This document shows, in pieces, positions 17,534 to 23,980 of a DNA stretch of 23,980 bases. A program made the position numbers and the translations under genes. Every line of letters starts with the position of its first letter. Position 1 is the first letter of the stretch. This stretch comes from Chara braunii (lineage: Eukaryota > Streptophyta > Charophyceae > Charales > Characeae): assembly GCA_003427395.1 (NCBI GenBank), contig BFEA01000003.1, positions 7,299,739 to 7,323,718 of the forward strand, read 5' to 3'. Under the pieces are notes generated by a model. It saw only the letters and a list, made by a program, of their open reading frames with translations, had not been told where the DNA came from and made no database searches.

Positions 17534-18348
17534 CACTCCGGGTTTGAGCAGTGGGTCACGCGCGAGAAAGGAGATGGGGTGAAACTCGGGCACTCGGAGG
17601 GTCCAGCGCTCAGGAGTACCGGGGCATCTGGACAAGTTGAACAGGTGCCCAATAGGGGTACATGCGAAACATGCCAGGTCGAGTGAAAAATTCGCCGGAA
17701 ATGACACCACCTATTAACCATATGTGGCCAAGTCCAATCGACAAGTGGGAAGTTCGGCAAATTTTGATGACTGTCAGGAGGCCATGACACGATACCCCCG
17801 GTTATAGGGGCATTCGAACAAAATGGGCACATCTTTCAGGGGCATCCGACAAAATTTTCAAGTTCTTTCTTCTGTCCGTTTATAAAGGGGCCAGCCCCCC
17901 ACATCCTTTGTTGCATCCACCCAGGACAATAAGGGCCTCGCCGCACCACCACCAAATCATCAATTTTGGAAGTGCAACTTCACCACGCCAGCTCCCCAAT
18001 TCAACTTGTCAGACAAGAGGGTAGGACGGGGTCGACTTGTCAGACTAAAGGGTAGGACAGGGGGTCGACTTGTCAGACTAGAGGGTAGGACAGGGGGGTT
18101 GGGGGTGCGCCACGGCAAAAGATGAGAGGAAGGGTGGGTGGGGCCTTCAGAGGGGTTCATCTGGACAACAGAATGGCCAATTGCAGCGCGTGACTGTCAT
18201 CTGTATCCCACCTCTACAACTGTTATACCGCGTCGAGCGCGGGGACGCAGCCATTCGGGCGGGTAGCATGCTTTATGTTCTAGACAGTAAACTTGGCAAA
18301 GGTCTTATGAAGTGGGGGATGGCCAGCCTTCAGGAAGGTAGTGGGCCT
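17532..18348. other. non-coding stretch with small repeats
   Basis: No gene is supported. GGGGCAT followed by (C/T)(C/T)G and ACAA recurs near 17623, 17807 and 17839 as loose local repeats. A TTTATAAAGGGGCC motif at about 17879 resembles a TATA box, but no ORF follows it. The tandem array at 18001-18098 is listed separately. Confidence 0.5.
18001..18098 (+). repeat. 31-33-bp tandem repeat, 3 units
   Basis: Units begin at 18001, 18032 and 18065, each reading TC(A/G)ACTTGTCAGAC followed by AGGGTAGGAC and a G run. Small indels in the G run change the unit length. Confidence 0.85.
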
Positions 18349-18690
18349 TGCCACACCACTCCCGACTTGGGTAAATTTTCGGGAGTGCTCCCGAAAGTGA
18401 AAACCCGCTCGGGAGTGCCTTTCGCCACACTACACTCTCGACCCGGCTGCGCTCAAAGTCTGAAAATGTCATTTGCCACATATGGACATGATTAGTGTGA
18501 ACCAGTCTGGCAGAAGTCGTTTGTCCCTTCGGGCTCCACTCCCGAATCTGGGATGAAACTCGGAGGAGCGAAGGAGGTCTCTTGAAAAAAAAGCTTTGCA
18601 GGCGGTGAGCTCGGGAGTGCTCTCGGGAGTCACATTCTAACAGCTCCCGAATTCAATCTGACAGGTTGAACTCGGGAGCTGGTGTGGCGA
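18349..18690. mobile_element. palindrome-rich foldback element
   Basis: The ends are inverted: TGCCACACCACTCCCGA at 18349 and TCGGGAGCTGGTGTGGCGA ending at 18690, differing by a one-base insertion and an end base. Inside, the 7-mer CTCCCGA or its complement TCGGGAG occurs nine times in both orientations, often as CGGGAGTGC paired with nearby GCTCCCG. GCCACAC recurs at 18424. This suggests a foldback or MITE-like element built from repeated palindromic modules. No ORF or clear TSD is seen. Confidence 0.55.
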
Positions 18691-19360
18691 TGCAGTGCGT
18701 TCCGTTCTAGATTTCATTACTTGGTCGTAGTAAAGATCAGAATGCTTCGATACTGTATTTCTGGGAAGATGCAGTAGAAGAGAAAAAAAACAAAAGCGGA
18801 AACGACCCAGACCCAAATAGCCCGCCCCCAGTTTGCAACGGGAAAAAACTCTATCCCTCAAAAGGGAAACAATGGACGGCGCCCTATACTAAACTGTGTA
18901 CCGCGCACAGCGCAGAGGCGCAGCCCGGAGGTAGGGAGGACTATGTCGCGGAAACAGAGGTGCAAAGGCAGCGAAGTGTTTGTCCTGGCCTTTCCTGGGT
19001 GGTTAGCAGATTTGGGTCTTGTTCGTGTATTCGGACAATTCGTTAGTCATTTGGACGATTCAACAATCTTGTTTTAACAATCCCGTCCCAGGCCCGGACT
19101 TAACCTTGCATGGAATTGACGGGCTGAAGGGGAAAAAAAACAATGAAAAAGGAGATAGATTCGGACGTAAAGTGCGGGCATTCCTGAAATAGGAGGAAAG
19201 CAACAAAAGGAGAAAAAGAAAAGAAACAACGAATTGCCCCTGACAGCAAAAACAAAAAAGAAATTGAAAAAGCACGTTCCAGCAGCAAGCGTTATCCCAG
19301 GCTTGACCAGCACGAACTGTGCCAGAACCAACACATGCTCCTCATATTCTACCTGCACAC
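18691..19360. other. non-coding stretch
   Basis: No gene is supported. The region is A-rich near 19130-19270. Frames opposite these A-rich patches read as Phe/Leu-rich low complexity and are not credible proteins. Confidence 0.5.
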
Positions 19361-19484
19361 ACACCCACACCCACACACACACACAGATACAAACATCAGT
19401 CGAGTGTGACATTAGTGCCACAACCACCCAGAGGAACATCACGTAAGTGACATTCCACCACAGGGGCACTCTTCTACCCGCAAC

Positions 19485-19515
<31 letters not shown>

Positions 19516-19610
19516 AAGTATAGCATTATTGTCAAAACCAACCAGATGAACGTCAGGTAAGTGACATTTCACCGCAGGGACATGAAGAGGCATGGTTGCA
19601 GATAGATGAG
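19361..19610 (+). repeat. tandem duplication headed by (CA)n tracts
   Basis: Two units of about 120 bp (19361-19483 and 19484-19610) each begin with a CA microsatellite and then share CCAGA(G/T)GAAC(A/G)TCA, GTAAGTGACATT and CACCNCAGGG. The duplication is old, at roughly 75-80% identity by eye, and the CA tract was part of the duplicated unit. Confidence 0.7.
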
Positions 19611-19707
19611 AAGGGGTCGTCGGGGTAAATGCGGAGCTTGAACTCTGTTGATGTGGCCAGATCAAGGAGTCAGGGAGGTAACGGTATGAGAGGGATACCA
19701 AAGGCAC

Positions 19708-20151
19708 TGGATTGCTTCCTTTCTTTTTTTTTCTTTTTTTTTTAAGGCCCTTGTGCAAGACCTCTATCCTGGTGGTGGTAAGAGAACCATCGGGATTGAG
19801 GCTTTGCCTGGCAGGCCGCTCCATCTATTGATGGGAAGCAACACCTGCTGGAAACCGGGTCCAGCGTCCCTTTCCTCGTTCCTTTTGTTTTTCAATTAGG
19901 ACATTCCTTCCCTTACGGGTCCTGGTCCCGTTTCTATGCACAGGAGCTCGAGTATGGTTCCTATTTCACTTCCAAGTCACAACCCTATTGGAATCAATAA
20001 AATGGACCCCGGAGGGTTAAATCTGATTGCTTCCTTTCTTTAATTTTCCGTTTCATTTCCTCGTTCCTTTTGTTTTTCAATTAGGACATTCCCTTCCGGG
20101 TCCTGGTCCCGTTTCTATGCACAGGAGCTCAAGTATGGTTCCTATTTCACT
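19708..20151 (+). repeat. duplicated segment, one unit carrying an insertion
   Basis: Segments at 19871-19970 and 20056-20151 are nearly identical (CTCGTTCCTTTTGTTTTTCA, TCCTGGTCCCGTTTCTATGC, GTATGGTTCCTATTTCACT). Both are preceded by ATTGCTTCCTTTCTTT: directly in the second unit (about 20026) but about 160 bp upstream in the first (19710). The extra sequence in the first unit holds the hairpin retroposon at 19720-19833, so the second unit approximates the empty site. A further echo (CTGGTTCCTATTTTTTCACT) lies near 20305. Confidence 0.75.
19720..19833 (-). mobile_element. hairpin retroposon, second family member
   Basis: On the minus strand this starts CATCAATAGATGGAGCGG and forms a hairpin with arms 19755-19769 and 19793-19807 (12 Watson-Crick pairs and one G-U of 15). 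The loop carries CTCTTACCACCACCA, and a T/C-rich run at the left (19721-19743) is the A-rich tail. The 5' end, loop and overall layout match the nested element at 10614-10719, but the arm sequences differ completely. No clear TSD is visible. It sits in a duplicated segment whose sister copy lacks it. Confidence 0.6.
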
Positions 20152-21298
20152 GGCACGTCGCACAAGACGAGGCAACCCAGCCCATGTGGCTGGGCACACT
20201 CAAGAACTGCTGATGAGCAGCCCTGCGTGCGAATCCTGATGGTACCTGTGGCCAATAAGTCCCATTACAATACCTCAAAACCTTTCAGGCCTAGGGGCCG
20301 TAGTCTGGTTCCTATTTTTTCACTCGGAACTCGGCAGAGTCGAGGCAGAAATGGACGTCAACTTGGCAGAGGATAGGTGAGAGAGTGTACTCCTAATGTG
20401 TTCGGGTATGCAATGGTGTTGTTTCTATCAGCTGAGGTCTTGCCAATTTGCACCCAAGGGCTGATCCGAGGTCCCGAGGCGAGGGCTCCCTCTACACCTT
20501 ATGGGATCGAGTGCCGCCATATGCACTTTCTGCAAGGCCACAGAGAAAGTGGAGACTGTGACAGATTGTTTTCCCGGACTTTCACTAACTCATCAGCAGG
20601 TTGTGTGACCCACCTCACACTATATTTCGTATGTTCGTTCTTAGTGACGCTCATTCGTTCAGACTTAGCAGTTCTTTTAGGGAACAGGATGGAAGAGGAG
20701 GAACATTTCGCACTTCTACACAGTGGAGGAGTCAGTAGTTATCGGAGAGGAGACGAGAGGAGGAGAGAGAACGGACTCAGTACTCACCGGCACAACAGAC
20801 TGGCGTGAGGGGCAGTGGTTGCTGACACTGGCAGGGCCGAGTTGCTTTGAACGTTTAGCACCAGGAGGGGAGATAGGGAGAACAAAGAGGAGGCCGATAG
20901 AGCAGACTGGTCGGAAGGGCAGTGGTCCGGTCAGGTTGCACAATGCAGGGGTCTTCAAACAGTAGGAGACGAGAGGACGGCTAACGGCCATAAACAGTAC
21001 ATGAATAATTTGGGTGAGGTGTGCGGGAGAGGCACATCCTCCGATCACACTCCACAAACAGGTGACAGGATGGCTCCTAGGGGCAGGGCCGCTACAGCTG
21101 TATACAGGGGCACAAACCGGAAGAAGAACAGAGGTAGACGAAGGTGGTGTGGTGCACACTTGTTCCTACTTTTTATAGTTGTCCTTTCCTATACCTTGCG
21201 TTGCGTTCTCCTTTGCACTGCGCGAACCATGGCCACTCGATTCACTATTCACTAACACAAATCATGCAACTACCGGTCATGATGCAGAGAACTACGCG

Positions 21299-21300
<2 letters not shown>
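20152..21300. other. non-coding stretch
   Basis: No gene is supported. Opposing frames of up to 147 codons at 20377-20808 (+) and 20716-21159 (-) have no motif and overlap others. From 20690 to 20960 the plus strand is G/A-rich with short internal repeats such as GGAGACGAGAGG. The segment 20562-20603 repeats the window's left edge. Confidence 0.5.
20562..20603 (+). repeat. dispersed repeat segment, copy 2
   Basis: This is the second copy of the segment at 60-101, in the same orientation, with 35 of 42 positions identical. Confidence 0.55.
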
Positions 21301-21368
<68 letters not shown>

Positions 21369-21369
21369 N

Positions 21370-21454
<85 letters not shown>

Positions 21455-21462
21455 TGTGTGTC
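21301..21462 (+). repeat. (CT)n-(GT)n compound microsatellite with N
   Basis: About 137 bp of CT dinucleotides run into about 25 bp of GT. The N at 21369 coincides with a change of phase (…CTCT-N-CTCT…), so the true tract length is not known. Translated frames through it are Ser-Leu repeats and not genes. Confidence 0.95.
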
Positions 21463-21966
21463 TCATGCAGATTGCACTTCAAGCGCTCGTGGCAACGAGC
21501 ACCTTAGGACCCGTAGATTGCCTTCGTGAGATCCAAGGGCCACCGGTGTTGACGTCACAAATACAAACTCCATGTACACGCCTCCAAATACAAACTTCAC
21601 GATGCAGTCGGTCCTTGTCTCCTGCCATGTTGATCTCTGCGGGCAATCTCTTGTACTACGGCAGAGGACAGCTTTCAGGCGAAGAGAGACGCAAAAGAGA
21701 AAATCACAGACCACAACGAGAATGCATCCCGTCTGTATTGAATCCTCCATTTAACCATTAAACACATCTTCTAGACGTAGGTCTCTCTCGCCCTCTTGGG
21801 CCCAACGCTAAACTAACAAGCACCTAGGCGCACGCAGGGCAAGTGCATTTTTTTTAATTGTTCAATGGCTCTCGAGGATCTATTCTTCAAGCCGGTTTGA
21901 AACCTCCACACTCTTTAAGGATATACGAAACAAGTAAAAGAAGTCACTCACAGATCCCGGACTGTC
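21463..21966. other. non-coding stretch
   Basis: No gene or repeat is supported between the microsatellite and the satellite array. A local doubling of ACAAATACAAACT / CAAATACAAACTTCA occurs near 21556-21600. Confidence 0.5.
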
Positions 21967-22800
21967 AAGGCTTTGATGAGACTAATTACGACCTTACACC
22001 ACACACCAAATTTCAGGAGTCCAATTCACGAATCATCAGGGGCTAATAACTGCAGCCAATTAAATTGATCATTTATCTTGAAGATCTTTTTTTTTTTCCC
22101 CCGGATGATTGTCATGGAACATCTGATCGCACTTGTCGATGGAGTGGATTACCTAACGATCAAATGGACAAACTCATCATCAGGCAATCCATGGATGACC
22201 TCATCACGTATCTGACTGATCGGGTCATCCAGGTAAGGCTTTGAGACTAATTGATTGGGACCTTACAGTATACACTACATACCAAATTTCCGGACTAAAT
22301 TGTCGGCTAAAGTCAATTCACGAATCATCATATAGATTAGCTAAAGTCAATTAAATAGATCATTTATCTTGAAGACCATTCAAATTTTTTGGGGGATGAT
22401 TAGCGTGGAACATCATCCGATCGCACTTGTTGTCGATGAATTACCTACTGATCTGGTGGATTAACTTGTGATCAGGCTATCCATGAATGACCTGATCAGG
22501 TATCCGATCAGGTAATCAGGACCTTAATACACCACATACCAAATTTCAGGATCACATTGAAGGCCATTTCACGAATCATCAGGGATTAGTAGGATTACCT
22601 GCAGCCAATCAACTTGGTCATTTGTCTTGAAGATCATCATTAGATTCTTACCCCCAATGGCATTGGTTGTCATGGAATATCTGATCATACATAATTGGCC
22701 ATCGGATACCTAATTAATGATCACGCGAATTAACTCATGATCAGGCAATCTATCTATGGATCCATGAATCAGATCACTTTCCCAATCAGGTAATTCATGA
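21967..22800 (+). repeat. diverged ~270-bp tandem repeat, about 3 units
   Basis: Units start near 21967, 22235 and 22510. Shared landmarks in order are AAGGCTTTG and ACTAATT (units 1-2), GACCTTA followed by ACCAAATTTC, CACGAATCATCA, TCATTTATCTTGAAGA, ATGATT..(C/G)(A/T)TGGAACATC, GATCGCACTTGT, and GATCAGGC(A/T)ATCCATG. A fourth start (AGGTAATTCATGAATCA) appears at 22790. The array is rich in GATCA/TGATC. It reads as a decayed satellite without coding capacity. Confidence 0.8.
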
Positions 22801-23110
22801 ATCACACCCGCTAACTTAAGGGCAAGACGTGCATTACCTAAGCGCGTAACCTCGCAAGTTCTACATCCACTAAAAAGGGGATAAAACGAGCTTCAAACAA
22901 AAAAAGCATCATAGCATGGACTTAGACAGAGCTTGAAGCAAAAAAGCATAGCATGGGCATAGACAGAGTTTGAAACAAAAAGGCACAGCATGGACCTAGA
23001 CAAGCCCCTCGGGGGGCGGGACGGGGAGGGAGGGGAATCGCAAAGGGTTGTCAAACACACTTATTACGAATGGGATCACAACACAAGACTTGAAAAACAC
23101 GCTTCTTAGG
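22801..23110. other. non-coding stretch with a 37-41-bp tandem repeat
   Basis: No gene is seen. It includes the three-unit array at 22890-23004, listed separately, and a G-rich patch at 23009-23034. Confidence 0.5.
22890..23004 (+). repeat. 37-41-bp tandem repeat, 3 units
   Basis: Units start at 22890, 22931 and 22968. Each runs (C/T)TT(C/G)AA(A/G)CAAAAA, then GCA, then AGCATGG, then TAGACA. The first unit has a 4-bp ATCA insertion. Confidence 0.8.
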
Positions 23111-23239
23111 ACGAAACGAAAAACGAAACGACTGCATCTTCCTGCATAAAATGGCCAGGTTCATCGATTTTCTATAAATAGTGACGACTGTATTTGCCAC
23201 CTTTCGTGGGCAGATGCACTCGTTTCGTTTTCGTTTCGT
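23111..23239. mobile_element. 129-bp foldback element with long TIRs
   Basis: The left end 23111-23139 (ACGAAACGAAAAACGAAACG, then ACTGCATCT) is the inverted match of the right end 23212-23239 (AGATGCACT, then CGTTTCGTTTTCGTTTCGT), with one indel and one mismatch. The 72-bp interior contains TCTATAAATAGTG at about 23170, a TATA-like sequence. The shape fits a MITE or foldback element. No convincing TSD is seen. Confidence 0.55.
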
Positions 23240-23295
23240 GTGCCATGCGGCGAGACCCTTACAAGCATTGCGATCCCACCCACTTCCAACAGATT

Positions 23296-23411
23296 CGGAG
23301 AACAGAAGAGGGGAAATAAAACGTCGGAGAAGAGAAGAGGGGAAATAAAACGTCGGAGAAGAGAAGAGGGGAAATAAAACGTCGGAGAAGAGAAGAGGGG
23401 AAACAAAAAGA
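23296..23411 (+). repeat. 29-bp tandem repeat, 4 units
   Basis: Units start at 23296, 23325, 23354 and 23383. Each is CGGAGAA(C/G)AGAAGAGGGGAA, then (A/C)AAA, ending ACGT in the first three. Middle units are identical, so expansion is recent. There are no spacers, so this is not a CRISPR. Confidence 0.95.
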
Positions 23412-23682
23412 ATGGCGATAGCAAGGTAAAGACGGCAAGTAGGAAGTAACGATCATCTAACGGGTGGATAAGAAAGCAGGGAGGAAGGCGGCCAAGGGGG
23501 AAGCTGTTGAGGTCGTAGAGCGACGGGAGGGACCGGGGGAGGCCTGGGGGAGGTAGGGGGAGGTTCCGCAGAGGCACCACAGAGGTACGGCAGAGGTACG
23601 CAGAGACGTAGGGGGAGACGTAGGGGGAGATGAGTGAAGGACGATGCAACACGAAGAGATGAATCGCAACCACCGACGGGGC

Positions 23683-23834
23683 AAGCTCAGTTGGGACACC
23701 CCTGAACTGTTGACATACGGACAATGCAGTTAGATGGGACACCCCTGAACTGTTGAAATGCGGACAATGCAGTCAGATGGGACCAGACGGATGGGACCAG
23801 ACAGGACCAGATGGAACCAGAGGGGAACAGAGGG
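23683..23834 (+). repeat. SINE-derived 43-bp tandem repeat and GGGACCAGA array
   Basis: An A-box-like AAGCTCAGTTGG (23683) starts a segment homologous to the SINE at 13568-13718. Units at 23693 and 23736 (43 bp each) read GGGACACCCCTGAACTGTTG, A(A/C)AT(A/G)CGGAC, AATGCAGT(T/C)AGAT. Compared with the SINE, 15 bases holding the B-box core (TGGAGCTCGAATCCA) are missing. A third partial unit at 23779 degenerates into short GGGACCAGA-like repeats to 23834. Confidence 0.65.
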
Positions 23835-23890
23835 GACCAGAGGAATGAAATACGGCGCACGTCATTTTGTTGTTTTTTTTAATAATATGG

Positions 23891-23980
23891 ACTAGGATAC
23901 CAGCCGGGCCGCCCGGGTCACATTTATTTTCCCGGGCGGTCCGGCCGTGCAAGGACCAGGGAAGGTCCCAGCCAAAAAAA
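23891..23980 (+). mobile_element. palindromic poly(A) element, copy B (cut by window end)
   Basis: It starts ACTAGGATACCAGCC. A 15-bp stem follows (arms 23903-23917 and 23931-23945; 14 Watson-Crick pairs and one G-U) around a 13-nt A/T-rich loop. Then come GTGCAAGGACCAGGGAAGG with the small hairpin GGACC/GGTCC (23953, 23964) and CCCAGCC followed by A residues to the window edge. The stem differs from copy A at paired positions, keeping the fold. Confidence 0.65.

Larger units (their letters stand above)
23240..23980. other. non-coding, repeat-filled right edge
   Basis: A minus-strand frame of 193 codons (23161-23742) crosses a tandem repeat whose 29-bp unit shifts frame, so it is not a credible gene. 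The purine-rich plus strand explains the lack of stops. Confidence 0.5.

Noticed and set aside
19871-20151. Paired ~100-bp repeats as LTRs of a small retrotransposon
   Set aside because: No TG..CA ends, no primer-binding site or coding sequence between them; segmental duplication explains them better.
21144-21761. 205-codon ORF with long Ser-Leu run
   Set aside because: It is produced by the CT/GT microsatellite, which has no stops in any phase.
23296-23411. Possible CRISPR array
   Set aside because: The 29-bp units are directly adjacent without spacers, and the genome is eukaryotic.
23161-23742. 193-codon minus-strand ORF
   Set aside because: It runs through a 29-bp tandem repeat that shifts frame each unit and through purine-rich DNA; the composition is low complexity.

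Overview
The window looks like nuclear DNA from a gene-poor, repeat-rich member of the green lineage, such as a streptophyte alga or a plant. Two features suggest this. One is a U6 snRNA copy whose 3' half reads ACACGCATAAATCGAG, the plant form. The other is a GUF1-type (mitochondrial LepA) GTPase with organelle-targeting features. Long dinucleotide tracts, many poly(A)/poly(T) runs and two single N positions point to a draft eukaryotic assembly. A charophyte such as Chara would fit, but this cannot be settled from the sequence alone.

Only one intact gene can be called with confidence: a large intronless ORF on the minus strand (14346-17012) for mitochondrial GUF1/LepA. It carries a long N-terminal extension and a roughly 85-residue Pro/Gly-rich insertion in the GTPase domain. 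The left third (1-9500) is mostly non-coding. It holds a decayed minus-strand coding region (1442-2172) and a few unrecognised minus-strand ORFs (4628-4960, 6300-6782, 8786-9328) of doubtful reality.

The middle (9500-14260) is a dense graveyard of short retroposons and inverted-repeat elements. It contains a divergent U6-like sequence, a 46-bp tandem array, and a 1.65-kb tRNA-headed poly(A) retroposon bounded by a perfect 16-bp target-site duplication (TSD). Nested in that element is a 106-bp hairpin retroposon with its own perfect 12-bp TSD. Further along are a second tRNA-derived SINE, two copies of an approximately 100-bp inverted-repeat element, a U6 retropseudogene with a 15-bp TSD, a 151-bp tRNA-derived SINE, a nearly bare poly(A) insertion with TSD, and two copies of a GC-rich palindromic poly(A) element. 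A third copy of that palindromic element closes the window.

The right third (17240-23980) is non-coding and repetitive. It has GA, CA and CT/GT microsatellites, several tandem repeats with units of 29-43 bp, a diverged ~270-bp satellite, a palindrome-rich element at 18349-18690, and a foldback element at 23111-23239. It also has a partly duplicated segment (19700-20151), one unit of which is interrupted by a second member of the hairpin retroposon family.

The most novel material is the set of small, hairpin-forming, poly(A)-tailed retroposons. In two families the stem sequence changes between copies while the pairing, and in one family the loop, is kept. That suggests mobile or retroposed structured RNAs rather than random repeat debris.
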